Source: Rhodoplanes sp. Z2-YC6860 (GTDB lineage: Bacteria > Pseudomonadota > Alphaproteobacteria > Rhizobiales > Xanthobacteraceae). Taken from it: a stretch of 64,000 nt of DNA. The first letter of the stretch is position 1. The number at the start of each line of letters is the position of its first letter. Shown here one piece after another: positions 1 to 10,530 of this stretch. Below the pieces are notes generated by a model, which was not told where the DNA came from, did not search any database, and saw nothing but the letters and a program-made list of their open reading frames with translations. Location of the stretch: assembly GCF_001579845.1 (NCBI RefSeq), contig NZ_CP007440.1, forward strand, positions 1,678,001-1,742,000. The letters run 5' to 3'. The position numbers and the translations under genes were made by a program.

Positions 1-222
1 CTGCTGCCGGGCATCCAGATCATCGACATCGACGACGAGCCGGTGATGTGCCCGGTGAAGCCGAACGCGAATTCGAACCTTTGGGGCCTGCCGGCGCCGA
101 AGAGCTGGGTCGAGGAGGCGACAAATTTCTCGGGCGTCGAGATCAAGCAGACGCAGGACGGCACGCCGATGACGGCGGAGCGCTATCTCGCGGAAAAGAC
201 CAAGGAGGCGGTGGCGACATAA
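1..222 (+). CDS. C-terminal fragment of an unidentified protein
   Basis: An open frame runs from the first base to a TAA at 220-222 and gives about 73 residues; the start lies outside the window. The visible part holds a CPVKPNANSN segment and ends in an acidic/lysine-rich helix (AERYLAEKTKEAVAT), with normal codon use for this genome. I do not recognise the family. A TRAP receptor follows about 100 bases downstream on the same strand, so this may be an enzyme of the same catabolic operon, which is inference only. Confidence 0.5.
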   Translation: MLPGIQIIDIDDEPVMCPVKPNANSNLWGLPAPKSWVEEATNFSGVEIKQTQDGTPMTAERYLAEKTKEAVAT

Positions 223-326
223 AGCTCGGTCGTTTTCCGGCGGAAACTTGCTAGATTGAACGCGGCCGCGAATCATTGCGGGCGCAATCGCCGTCGTCCC
301 GTCGCCGGGCCAGGAAGACAGACCGC

Positions 327-1472
327 ATGGCCAAGCGGACGACCGCCGCACCAACCAAAGGCAGCACGAAAATTGGCCGCCGGCGTTTCCTGCTGGCGGG
401 GCTTTCCGCGGGCCTTGGCGGCGCAGCCACGATCGCGATGCCGCAGGTGTCCCGCGCCCAGACCGTGAGCTGGCGCATCCAGAGCGCGTGGCCTGCAAAG
501 GATGTGTTCCACGAATTTGCCGTGGACTATGCCAAGCGGGTGACCGAAATGGCGTCCGGCCGGCTGCGCATCGACGTTGTCGCGGCGGGTTCGGTGGTGC
601 CGCCGCTGCAGATGGCTGACGCGACCCATGCCGGCATCCTCGACGGCTGCCACGGCACCGCGAGCCTCTGGTACAAGAAGCACAAGGCTTATGCGCTGTT
701 CGGCGCGCCGCCCTCGTTTGGCTGGAACTCGCACGGCTTCCTCGCCTGGTTCTATTACGGCGGCGGCGAGACGCTCTATCGGGAGCTGACCAACGAGATC
801 GTGCGGGCCAATCTCACCGGCTTCCTCTACGGCCCGATGCCCACGCAGGCGCTCGGCTGGTTCAAGAAGGAGATCAAGGAGCCGTCCGATCTCAAGGGCG
901 TGCGCTATCGCGGCACGGCTCTCGCGGGCGAGCTGTTTGCGAGCCTCGGCGCCACCATCATCAATGTGCCGGCCAATCAGGTCGCGCCCTTCATGGAGCG
1001 CGGCATGGTCGACGCCACGGACGGCAGCAACGTCGCGATCGATCTGCAGTCCGGCCTGCCTGAGGTCGCGAAGTTCTACATGCTGGGCAGTCATCACCGG
1101 CAGGCGGAGGCCTTCGAGATTGTTTTCAACAAGCAGAAGCATGATGCGCTGCCGGCCGAGCTCAAGGCGATCACGCGGCACGCCGCATTCTCGGCATCGA
1201 GCGATCAGCTCTGGAGCGCGCATTCGCGTTATCCCAAAGAATTCGACGAGATCAAGAAGCGTGGTGTCAGTGCGGTGAGGACCAGCCCCGGTGTCATCGA
1301 GGCGCAGCTCAAAGCCTGGGACGGGGTGATCGCCGAGTTGTCGAAGGATTCGTTCTTCGCCAAGGTGATCGCTTCGCAGAAGGCCTGGGTGAAGCGCACC
1401 CAGCCATTTTTTCAGGCCAACAATCTCGACACTGACGATCTCGCCGCGGCCTACAAACATTTTTTTGGTTGA
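327..1472 (+). CDS. TRAP transporter periplasmic solute-binding protein, DctP family
   Basis: A 381-residue receptor expected to bind an organic acid in the periplasm and deliver it to a DctQM-type permease. ATG 327 is chosen because AGGAAG lies about nine bases upstream and the twin-arginine signal (RRRFLLAG, residues 18-25) is then N-terminal; an upstream in-frame ATG at 276 lacks this support. The mature part starts after SRAQ. The DctP-typical segment DLKGVRYRG lies near residue 190, and length fits the family. No dctQ or dctM gene is visible, so it is either an orphan or its permease lies left of the window. The ligand is unknown. Confidence 0.85.
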   Translation: MAKRTTAAPTKGSTKIGRRRFLLAGLSAGLGGAATIAMPQVSRAQTVSWRIQSAWPAKDVFHEFAVDYAKRVTEMASGRLRIDVVAAGSVVPPLQMADATHAGILDGCHGTASLWYKKHKAYALFGAPPSFGWNSHGFLAWFYYGGGETLYRELTNEIVRANLTGFLYGPMPTQALGWFKKEIKEPSDLKGVRYRGTALAGELFASLGATIINVPANQVAPFMERGMVDATDGSNVAIDLQSGLPEVAKFYMLGSHHRQAEAFEIVFNKQKHDALPAELKAITRHAAFSASSDQLWSAHSRYPKEFDEIKKRGVSAVRTSPGVIEAQLKAWDGVIAELSKDSFFAKVIASQKAWVKRTQPFFQANNLDTDDLAAAYKHFFG

Positions 1473-1562
1473 CCGCGACAGCAGCGCGCAAAACTCAAGC
1501 GAGCGGTCTTGACGATCCGGTTGCAACGCAGCAAACAGTCGTTGCATTTTTCGAGGGTGAGT

Positions 1563-1964
1563 ATGATTGCAAGGAAATGGTATGCGGCTCTGGCAGCCGC
1601 GGTGATGATTTCGGAAGCAGCGATTGCGGTTCACGCACAAGAGGTCCCTTTCGAGGGTGAATTGTTGCTCGACGCCCGGCCGATGCCGGGCTCAAAGCGC
1701 ATTCCGAACATGGACGTCGCCGCCAACGGCACCATCGCACTTGAGATGTGGTGCAACCGGGTCGAGGGACAGGTTGTGGTCGCGGGCGACACTTTGACGG
1801 TCATCACCGGGCAGCCGACCGAACGCGACTGTTCGCCGGACCGGGCGCGCGCCGATGCGGAATTGATCGAGGCGCTGAACGCCGTCACCAACTGGCGCCG
1901 CCAGGGCGATTCCGTTTTGCTGATCGGCCCGAAGACTCTCCGCTTCAAAGTGCCGACGAACTAG
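1563..1964 (+). CDS. Secreted META-domain (HslJ-like) protein
   Basis: A 133-residue exported protein. ATG 1563 follows a GAGGGTGAG ribosome-binding site; an upstream in-frame ATG at 1509 would only add residues before the signal peptide. Residues 1-26 form a signal peptide ending near AVHAQ. The rest matches the small META/HslJ fold: an N-terminal strand, a MWCNRVEG segment, a TERDCSPDR segment with a conserved-type cysteine, and a C-terminal LIGPKTLRFKV strand. META-domain proteins are envelope or stress associated without a defined reaction. It sits between the TRAP receptor and a Tat oxidoreductase on one strand. Confidence 0.6.
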   Translation: MIARKWYAALAAAVMISEAAIAVHAQEVPFEGELLLDARPMPGSKRIPNMDVAANGTIALEMWCNRVEGQVVVAGDTLTVITGQPTERDCSPDRARADAELIEALNAVTNWRRQGDSVLLIGPKTLRFKVPTN

Positions 1965-2013
1965 GCAGGCGCATACCTCAACGGGCCTCGGTTCGGCGCT
2001 ATGGTGACCGGTC

Positions 2014-3855
2014 ATGACGATCACTCGCCGCGATTTCCTCAACGGCGCTGCACTGACCGTCGCCGCGGGGCTCACGCCTGCGGCGCAGCTTGGTGCGCAG
2101 CCCAATCTCTATCCGCCGGCGCTCACCGGCCTGCGCGGACAACACGCGGGATCGTTTGAAATCGCTCACGCGCTGCGCGACGGGCAAAGCTTTGCCTTGG
2201 GCAATGCGCCGATCGAGGAGCGCTACGATCTTGTGGTGGTCGGTGGCGGCATCAGCGGGCTGTCGGCCGCGTGGTTCTATCGCCGGGCGCGGCCTGAAGC
2301 CCGCATCCTCATCCTCGACAATCACGACGACTTCGGCGGCCACGCCAAGCGCAACGAGTTCACCATCGGCGGCCGCCGGATGATCGGCTACGGCGGCAGC
2401 CAGTCGCTGCAATCGCCGAATACGCTGTACAGCCCCGTCGCCAAGAAGCTTTTGACGGACCTCGGTGTCGATCTGAAGCGCTTCGAGAGCGCATTCGACC
2501 GCAATCTCTATTCGTCGCTCGGGCTCACGCGCGGCACGTTCTTCAACCGCGAGACCTTCGGTCGCGACGTGCTGGTGGCCGGCGAGCCGCCGGCTGCGAA
2601 TGCCGAGGAGAATCCGCAGCGCAAAGGCAACGCGCTCTTGGAATTCGTTGCGGCGTTTCCGATCTCGGCTGAAAGCCAGGCGCAGCTTCTCTCGCTCTAC
2701 TCCACGGCCAAAGATCTGATGGCCGGAAAATCGATCAAGCGCAAGAAGGCGCTGCTCAAGCGCATCAGCTATCGCGACTACCTGACCAAATTCGGTGGCT
2801 TGAGCGAGGAGGCCGCCAATTGCCTGCAGGGCCGCACGTTGGATTTCTACGGCCTCGGCGCCGATGCGGTACCGGCGGCCGACGCACGCGATCTCGGTTA
2901 TCCGGGCTTTGCCGGCTTGAAGCTTCCGCAAGACACCAACGCGGCCTGGAAGGAACCGTACATCTATCATTTTCCCGACGGCAATGCGGGGATCGCGCGG
3001 CTTCTGGTGCGCGCGCTCATTCCCGGCGTGGCCCGGGGCCATACCATGGAGGACTTGGTCGAGGCGCCGTTCGACTACGCGAAGCTCGATCGCGACGGGC
3101 AGGGCATCCGGCTGCGGCTCAACTCTACCTGCGTGAACGTCCGCGAGAGCGGCGGCAAGGTCCAGGTGGCCTATGTCCGTGACGGCGCACTCCGGCGTGT
3201 CGAAGCGCGTCATGCGGTGCTCGCCTGTTTCAACATGATGATTCCCTATCTCATGCCGCAGTTGCCCAAGCCGCAACGCGCCGCACTTGCGAAGAACGTC
3301 AAGACGCCGATCTGCTACACCGATGTCCTGATCAGGAATTGGCAGGCGTTTGCGGCGCTGAAGGTCCATTCGATCCATCTGCCGATGGGCTTCCACAGTC
3401 ATGTTTCGCTCGACTTTCCGGTGTCGCTCGGTGGCTACAAGAATCCGCGCGATCCCTCCGAGCCGATGCTGCTGCATCTCGTCCATATTCCGGGCGCGCC
3501 GAATCGCGGCCTCGACGCCCGCGAGCAATTCCGCATCGGCCGCGGCCAGCTCTACACCATGACGTTTGCGGACTTCGAAGCGCGCATCCGCGACGAGCTC
3601 GATCGGATGCTGGGCGCGGGCGGCTTCGCAAGCGACAGCGACATCGCGGCGATCACGGTGAACCGCTGGCCGCATGGCTACAGCTACGTCGCCAATTCGC
3701 TATTCGATCCGAACGACTACGAGAACCGCGTTCTGAAGGTGGCGCGGCAGCGCGCGGGCAATGTCGCGATCGCCAACACCGATGCCGGCGGCGACGCCTG
3801 GGTGCATTACGCCATCGATCAGGCGAACCGCGCGGTGCGCGAGCTGACGTCCTAG
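2014..3855 (+). CDS. Tat-exported FAD-dependent oxidoreductase, spermidine-dehydrogenase-like
   Basis: A 613-residue flavoprotein. Residues 3-10 (ITRRDFLN) are a twin-arginine signal, so folding and FAD loading occur before export. The Rossmann dinucleotide motif GGGISG is at residues 77-82, followed by an acidic residue (LDNHDDFGGHA) as in amine-oxidase-type flavoproteins. The C-terminal second FAD segment (NVAIANTDAGGDAWVHYAIDQA, split here for length) resembles the amine-oxidase closing motif. Overall length and N-terminus resemble the Pseudomonas SpdH group that oxidises spermidine. Substrate assignment is family-level only. No electron-acceptor partner is adjacent. Confidence 0.65.
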   Translation: MTITRRDFLNGAALTVAAGLTPAAQLGAQPNLYPPALTGLRGQHAGSFEIAHALRDGQSFALGNAPIEERYDLVVVGGGISGLSAAWFYRRARPEARILILDNHDDFGGHAKRNEFTIGGRRMIGYGGSQSLQSPNTLYSPVAKKLLTDLGVDLKRFESAFDRNLYSSLGLTRGTFFNRETFGRDVLVAGEPPAANAEENPQRKGNALLEFVAAFPISAESQAQLLSLYSTAKDLMAGKSIKRKKALLKRISYRDYLTKFGGLSEEAANCLQGRTLDFYGLGADAVPAADARDLGYPGFAGLKLPQDTNAAWKEPYIYHFPDGNAGIARLLVRALIPGVARGHTMEDLVEAPFDYAKLDRDGQGIRLRLNSTCVNVRESGGKVQVAYVRDGALRRVEARHAVLACFNMMIPYLMPQLPKPQRAALAKNVKTPICYTDVLIRNWQAFAALKVHSIHLPMGFHSHVSLDFPVSLGGYKNPRDPSEPMLLHLVHIPGAPNRGLDAREQFRIGRGQLYTMTFADFEARIRDELDRMLGAGGFASDSDIAAITVNRWPHGYSYVANSLFDPNDYENRVLKVARQRAGNVAIANTDAGGDAWVHYAIDQANRAVRELTS

Positions 3856-3858
3856 CCG

Positions 3859-4797
3859 TCAGTGCGGGTCGTCGCGGAACATCCGGTACTGCTCGCGCGA
3901 CTGCGGCTTGACGAACAAGGCGACGATCTCGGGATGGGCTGACCGCAGCTGGTGCTCGAGCGCGGCGACGCGCTGCTCGATCTCCGGCGTCGTCAGCCGG
4001 TCGGCGAATTCGAGGCTCAGCGCCAGCACGATCTCGTCGGGCGCGAGATGCACGGTCAGCATGCCGTTGACGCGTTCAACGCCGTCCTGCTTTCGCGCGA
4101 TCTCCATGATCGACTTCGTCACCCGTGCGCTGGCCGACTCGCCGATCAGCAGCTCCTTGCTCTCGCGAGCAAGCATCACTGCGGTGACAGCGAGCAACAG
4201 GCTGATACCCAGCGAGGCCACGCCGTCGAGCTCGGGACGGTCGAGATGATAAGACGCCACGTTGCCGCAGAGCGCAATCGCAAGGCCGATCAGCGCGGCG
4301 GTATCCTCGAACAGCACGAGAAACAGCGGCGCATTCTTGCTGCGGCGGAACGCCTGGTAATAGCTCTGGTCGCCCCTGAATTTGTTGAATTCGCGCCGTG
4401 CGATCAGCCACGACGTGCCTTCGAACACCGCCGAGACCGCGATCACCACATAATTCACGGCCGGATCGGTGATCGGATGCTTGTCGATGATCTGCGCGAT
4501 GCCCTCGTAGAGCGACACGCCGGCGCCGAGCGCAAACACCAGCAGCGCCACGATGAAGCTCCAGAAATAGAGCTCGCGGCCGAAGCCCAGCGGATGCAGA
4601 TCGTCGGGCGGGCGGTCCGCGCGCCAATGCCCGTAGAGCAGGAGGCCCTGGTTGCCGGTGTCGACCAGCGAATGCACGCCCTCGCTCAGCATCGCCGAAC
4701 TGCCGGTCCAAAAGGCCGCACCGAACTTGGTGATGGCGATCAGGAAATTGCCGGCGAGCGCGGCGTAGATCACCCGTTTGGAAGATGCTGCCGCCAT
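3859..4797 (-). CDS. Cation diffusion facilitator family transporter
   Basis: A 312-residue inner-membrane antiporter of the CDF family, expected to export Zn2+ or a similar divalent ion in exchange for protons. Several hydrophobic segments cover residues 10-210 and a soluble C-terminal domain follows. The metal-site motif HSLVD (H42, D46) is present in the second membrane helix. The second site reads FEDTAAL instead of the usual HxxxD, as in the ZnT9-like branch, so metal specificity is uncertain. It ends 4 bases from the convergent oxidoreductase gene and begins about 50 bases beyond the groEL terminator on the same strand. Confidence 0.85.
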   Translation of the reverse strand: MAAASSKRVIYAALAGNFLIAITKFGAAFWTGSSAMLSEGVHSLVDTGNQGLLLYGHWRADRPPDDLHPLGFGRELYFWSFIVALLVFALGAGVSLYEGIAQIIDKHPITDPAVNYVVIAVSAVFEGTSWLIARREFNKFRGDQSYYQAFRRSKNAPLFLVLFEDTAALIGLAIALCGNVASYHLDRPELDGVASLGISLLLAVTAVMLARESKELLIGESASARVTKSIMEIARKQDGVERVNGMLTVHLAPDEIVLALSLEFADRLTTPEIEQRVAALEHQLRSAHPEIVALFVKPQSREQYRMFRDDPH

Positions 4798-4845
4798 AGC
4801 GCTTCAACGCTGCCGGACGATCATTCGTTTCGCGGCCAAAAGAAA

Positions 4846-4870
4846 AGGGCCCGGCTTTTGGCCGGGCCCT
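4846..4870 (-). terminator. Intrinsic terminator of groES-groEL
   Basis: A perfect 10-bp stem (AGGGCCCGGC / GCCGGGCCCT) with a TTTTG loop. Read on the minus strand it is followed by TTTTCT. It lies 27 bases downstream of the groEL stop codon. Confidence 0.85.
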
Positions 4871-4896
4871 TCACGTTTTTGCCTTTCAGGGCAGGC

Positions 4897-6865
<1,969 letters not shown>

Positions 6866-6913
6866 GCTTTCCTCGTGGCGCGTGAGCGCTAGTGTTGGAA
6901 GAAAAGTGTTGTA

Positions 6914-6941
6914 TTGATAGACACTTAGCAGTCGAACCCAA
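6914..6941 (-). promoter_or_regulatory. Predicted promoter of groES-groEL
   Basis: On the minus strand a -35-like TTGGGT (6936-6941) and a -10-like TATCAA (6914-6919) are 16 bases apart, about 49 bases before the groES start. CTTGGG with CTATCAAT also resembles alphaproteobacterial RpoH sites. The CIRCE-like palindrome overlaps this promoter. Assignment is by pattern only. Confidence 0.55.
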
Positions 6942-6950
6942 GAGTGCTAA
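6925..6950 (-). promoter_or_regulatory. CIRCE-like HrcA operator
   Basis: The minus strand reads TTAGCACTC, 8 bases, then GACTGCTAA. The left arm is a perfect CIRCE arm. The right arm has one mismatch to GAGTGCTAA and the spacer is 8 rather than the usual 9 bases. Its position over the groES promoter supports HrcA repression. Confidence 0.8.
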
Positions 6951-7225
6951 ATGCCCGGCTGGAGATAGGCTGTCGGGCCCGGCGAGTCAAGATGAACGGC
7001 CCCATTCGTTAAGGCTGTCGGCCCTTTGGTTAATGTGTTGGGCCGGATTTGGCCGCTTTGGGCCTTTCGCTCAGGTCCGGCTAGACTGAATCGCACGACC
7101 CGGCCAACGCGGTTAGCGACTGGTTAAATTTGTACCGGTTAAGATGCGACATCGAGGTAGCCGCAATGGCATCGGGGACTGAAAGCCACCGCCGCCGTTC
7201 CTGAAGGCAGAGCAGGACACAAGTA

Positions 7226-7744
7226 ATGAGTGATGACCGTCGAACCCTTCCCATCGCCGCCCTGGCCGTTCTCGGCGCAGGCCTGACGCTCAGCGGCTGC
7301 GGCGGCAGTTTTAATATGCCGAGCTTCGGGGGCAGCACGCCCGAGCCCGCGCCGCCGCCAGCGGGGGCGTCCATGCCGTCCAAATACGCGCCCGAAGAGA
7401 TGATCGGTCGCTGGGGCTACACGTCCTATCAGAACGAGGCCGACAAGGCCCGCACCATCACCATCGCACGCGGTCAGTGCAAAAATCCGTATGTCATCGC
7501 GCGCGGTCCGACCGGCGGCGTGATGATGCATCTCGCCGACCAGCGGCAGCCGAGCGAACTGCGGCTCAAGGGCAGCTCCGATGGCCGCAACTACATCGGG
7601 CCCGAGGGCGAAGCCGGCAATCCGCAGGATCGCGAAATCCTGTCGTTCGACGGCCGCGTGCTGATCACGCGCTATGTCGATCCGGACTCGGCCAACCGCT
7701 ACGGCAACATGGTCTATGTGCGCTGCGCGCCGGGCCGCGGGTAA
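7226..7744 (+). CDS. Conserved hypothetical lipoprotein
   Basis: A 172-residue predicted lipoprotein. The N-terminus has a hydrophobic stretch and the lipobox LSGC with the lipidated cysteine at residue 25. A Pro/Gly/Ser-rich linker (residues 30-50) follows, then a compact domain (residues 55-170) with two cysteines (GQCKNP and VRCAPG) that could form a disulfide. No catalytic motif is recognised. It is the only gene on the plus strand between groES and uvrC. Function unknown; an envelope role is inferred from the lipobox. Confidence 0.7.
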   Translation: MSDDRRTLPIAALAVLGAGLTLSGCGGSFNMPSFGGSTPEPAPPPAGASMPSKYAPEEMIGRWGYTSYQNEADKARTITIARGQCKNPYVIARGPTGGVMMHLADQRQPSELRLKGSSDGRNYIGPEGEAGNPQDREILSFDGRVLITRYVDPDSANRYGNMVYVRCAPGRG

Positions 7745-7802
7745 TTCGCGGCCATAACGCGCGCGGCATCCGCAGCCGCCCGATACGCCGCACCCATGAA
7801 AA

Positions 7803-7828
7803 AAGCCCCGGACTTGCGTCCGGGGCTT
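7803..7828 (-). terminator. Intrinsic terminator after the first beta-barrel gene
   Basis: An 11-bp perfect stem (AAGCCCCGGAC / GTCCGGGGCTT) with a TTGC loop. A T-run follows on the minus strand (complement of the A-run at 7798-7804). It lies 22 bases past the stop codon at 7850. Confidence 0.8.
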
Positions 7829-7849
7829 TCGAGTTTGTCGCGTGGTTTC

Positions 7850-8515
7850 TTAGAAGCGATAGTTCAAACCAGCCCGCACGATGTTCATCTGCAGATCGAC
7901 GTTGGTCGCGGTGCCGCAAGAGGCCGCGGGGCACGTCGTGTCGCCGAGGTCGGCGTAGAGATATTCAACCTTGGCGGTCCAGTTGCCGGCGATCACGCCT
8001 TCGATACCGGCGCCAACCGTCCAGCCGGCATTGGTGTCGCTCGAGGTGCCAAAGCCGAAGCGATGAGCCTTGACGTCGCCGAACGCCACGCCGCCGGTGA
8101 AGTAGGGCATAAAGCGATCCCAGGCGTAGCCGACGCGGCCGCGCACGGTGCCGAACCATTCATTCTTGGTCTTGCAGGTGGTCGCGCCGCAAGCGGTGGT
8201 GTCGTCGACAAAGCTCGCGTCCACATCGCCTTCGAGGCCGAACACCCACGGGCTGCCCATGCCCTGCCAGTTGTAGCCGGCGGTCACGCCGATCATGCCG
8301 CCGCCCGGGCTGTTGCTGACGCCGAGGGCGTTCCAGTCGGAGTTGCCGAAGGCGCCGCCGCCGTTCACGCCGAGATAGAAGCCGCTCCAGTTGTACATCG
8401 GAGCGTACATCGGTGCCTTGTAGGGCATGCCACGCGCAGGAAGGTCCGCGGCCGAGGCCGGGACGGAAGCGACGAGCGCGAGTGCGCCGAGGGCCGCAGC
8501 GAGAGAACGATTCAT
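7850..8515 (-). CDS. Outer-membrane beta-barrel protein, Omp25/Omp31-like (copy 1)
   Basis: A 221-residue outer-membrane barrel. ATG 8515 is chosen because GGAGG lies eight bases upstream; an in-frame ATG at 8530 lacks it. A signal peptide ends at ASAADLP. The mature part has the family hallmarks WSGFYLGVNGG at its start, GLEGD and GRVGYAWDR in the middle, and a C-terminal AGLNYRF ending in phenylalanine for BAM insertion. Two cysteine pairs in predicted loops may form disulfides. It is the last of three paralogues on this strand, each apparently with its own promoter or terminator. Confidence 0.85.
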   Translation of the reverse strand: MNRSLAAALGALALVASVPASAADLPARGMPYKAPMYAPMYNWSGFYLGVNGGGAFGNSDWNALGVSNSPGGGMIGVTAGYNWQGMGSPWVFGLEGDVDASFVDDTTACGATTCKTKNEWFGTVRGRVGYAWDRFMPYFTGGVAFGDVKAHRFGFGTSSDTNAGWTVGAGIEGVIAGNWTAKVEYLYADLGDTTCPAASCGTATNVDLQMNIVRAGLNYRF

Positions 8516-8730
8516 TACGCTAACCTCCAAAATTCAAAGTTAGCGCAAAGTATTCAGCGGGTGCGGAAAGTCTAGTGTAGAAAAAGCACATTGGTTAGCG
8601 TTGACAAAGTATGAACGCAGAAACCTGCATTTTTCCTGGGATTTCTGGAGTCGCGTTTTTCGTATACACAAAATTTACTATAACGATGGTCAATAAATAC
8701 TAAACAATACTCAGCTCGAAGCGCCAAAAA

Positions 8731-8767
8731 AGAACCGCCCCGGACGGCAACCGTCCGGGGCGGTTCT
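8731..8767 (-). terminator. Intrinsic terminator after the second beta-barrel gene
   Basis: A 17-bp perfect stem (AGAACCGCCCCGGACGG and its complement) with a CAA loop. On the minus strand it is followed by a T-run (complement of 8725-8730). It begins 19 bases past the stop codon of the second barrel gene. Confidence 0.9.
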
Positions 8768-8785
8768 GCTTGGGTGGCTTCCGGA

Positions 8786-9454
8786 TCAGAACCGGTAGTT
8801 CAAACCGGCGCGCACGATGTTGGTGCGGAAGTTCGCGCTGGTGGCCGGAAGGCAGGCGCCGCAGTCGACGCGGCCGAGATCGGCGTAGAGATATTCGACC
8901 TTGGCGGTCCAGTTGGCGACGAGCGCTGCCTCGATGCCGGCGCCGACCGTCCAGCCGACATTGGTGTCGCTGGTGCTGGCAATGCCGGGCTGGCTCACCT
9001 TCACGCCGCCGAAGGCAGCACCGCCGGTGATGTAAGGCATCCAACGGTCAAACGCCCAGCCGATCCGGCCGCGCGCAGTTCCGAGCCAGTCGTTCTTGGT
9101 TTCGCATCCGAACGGGCAGGAGGCGCTGGTGAAGCTGCCCTTGATGTTGCTCCAATCGATATCGGCTTCCAAGCCGAACACCCAGTTGCCGGTCTGCCAG
9201 TTGTAGCCGGCCGTGACGCCGGCCAGGCCGCCGGACACATCCGTGCTGCCGATGCCATTGTTCCAGTGCGAGGTGCCCCACCCGCCGCCGCCGTTGATAC
9301 CGAGATAGAATCCGTTCCACGAATAGACCGCCGGAATATAGGCCGGCGCTTTGACCGGCGGCATCGCGCGCGGCAAATCCGCCGCCGCAGCGCTCGTGAC
9401 AGCCAGACCCAGCAGACCGATTGTGGCAAGAAGAACCCGACGCATACGCGGCAT
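8786..9454 (-). CDS. Outer-membrane beta-barrel protein, Omp25/Omp31-like (copy 2)
   Basis: A 222-residue paralogue of its neighbours. ATG 9454 follows GGGAGG at five bases; the upstream ATG at 9493 has no such site. Signal peptide ends at SAAAADLP. Hallmarks are WNGFYLGINGG, GLEADIDW, TARGRIGWAFDRW, YLYADLG and the terminal AGLNYRF. It shares the WTVGAGIE and WTAKVEYLYADLG blocks almost exactly with copy 1, which suggests recent duplication or gene conversion. A 17-bp hairpin terminates it independently of copy 1. Confidence 0.85.
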   Translation of the reverse strand: MPRMRRVLLATIGLLGLAVTSAAAADLPRAMPPVKAPAYIPAVYSWNGFYLGINGGGGWGTSHWNNGIGSTDVSGGLAGVTAGYNWQTGNWVFGLEADIDWSNIKGSFTSASCPFGCETKNDWLGTARGRIGWAFDRWMPYITGGAAFGGVKVSQPGIASTSDTNVGWTVGAGIEAALVANWTAKVEYLYADLGRVDCGACLPATSANFRTNIVRAGLNYRF

Positions 9455-9674
9455 ACCCGCCTCCCGTTTCTTGTGCGCCCGCACCCCCAACATCGCGAAA
9501 TGACAGTTGGTTCCTGGATTTTGGCGGCAGTTCTTAGAATCTTTGGCGGGACTGCGGTCTTATTGTGATTGCGCGCGTTGCAATGTGCGGCGTGACCTGG
9601 AAGTCACCCGGTCTGCGGCAAACCTACTGAAAGGAAATGGCGGCGTTCTGTTATGTCGCCGACACTGGCGCGGA

Positions 9675-10289
9675 TCAGAAGCGATAGTTCACGCCGAAGC
9701 GCAGCATGCTCGACGAGATTCCATGATCGGTGCCGTCGAGGGCGAACGTGCGCGAGTTCAGATCGACGTAGAGATACTCGGCCCTCGCGCTCCAGTTGCC
9801 GGTGAGCGCGACCTCCATGCCGGCGCCTGCGGCCCAGCCGAGACTGGTGCGTGAGTCATGGACGCCGAGCGAAAGGCTTTCGGCGCGCAAGGTGCCGTAA
9901 GCGAGGCCTGCGGTTCCATAGAGCAGGATGTTGTTCATCGCGTAGCCGGCGCGGCCGCGCAGCGTGCCGAACCAGGGGTTGGAGAATTTCCAGCCCGCAA
10001 AGCGGTCATCGGCATCCGACATCTGCAAGTCGGTCTCGCCGCCGAACACGAACTGTCCGGACTGCCAGTTGTAGCCGGCCTGGATGCCGCCCATCACGCC
10101 GCTCGGATCGGTGCCGGTGTTGCTCACCGAGCCCCACTGATAGCCGAGATTGGCGCCGACATAGGGGCCCTGCCAGAACATGCTGCGCGCGGGCGCGGGC
10201 TGCCCATAGGGCATGAGATCCGCCGCTGTCGTCGCGCCGGGCGCGAGCAAAAGCGTTGCAAGTGTTGCCGCGAAGGCCAATTTCTTCAT
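9675..10289 (-). CDS. Outer-membrane beta-barrel protein, Omp25/Omp31-like (copy 3)
   Basis: A 204-residue barrel. ATG 10289 follows GGAGG at five bases, so the upstream in-frame ATG at 10349 is not used. Signal peptide MKKLAFAATLATLLL ends near TTAADL. It keeps the family pattern (FWQGPYVGANLGYQWG, AGYNWQSG, RGRAGYAMN, YLYVDL, C-terminal FGVNYRF) but is more diverged than copies 1 and 2 and lacks their loop cysteines. No clear terminator follows it. It lies about 240 bases from the divergent uvrC gene. Confidence 0.85.
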   Translation of the reverse strand: MKKLAFAATLATLLLAPGATTAADLMPYGQPAPARSMFWQGPYVGANLGYQWGSVSNTGTDPSGVMGGIQAGYNWQSGQFVFGGETDLQMSDADDRFAGWKFSNPWFGTLRGRAGYAMNNILLYGTAGLAYGTLRAESLSLGVHDSRTSLGWAAGAGMEVALTGNWSARAEYLYVDLNSRTFALDGTDHGISSSMLRFGVNYRF

Positions 10290-10530
10290 CGCAACCTCCA
10301 CCTGACCCTTTGATTCACTCGAAGCGTTTGCCGCTTGCCTTGGGGTCACGCGGATCGATCGCTGCCGGGCTTGTCGCCCGCGTTTGTGCGGACAAGATGG
10401 CGGCGAGGACGCGCGTTGGAGGAATTTGTGCGGCCTTTTAATTTAAGTGTTTGTGAATCGGTAACGCTGCTGCCGCCTTAACGCTAACGAACCGTGTATT
10501 GGAGAGCGCGGCGGCAGGAACTATTTTACC

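Noticed and set aside
7124-7142. Possible CtrA box (two TTAA half-sites)
   Set aside because: The half-sites are 11 bases apart, not the 7 required by TTAA-N7-TTAA, and the downstream lipoprotein gives no cell-cycle context.
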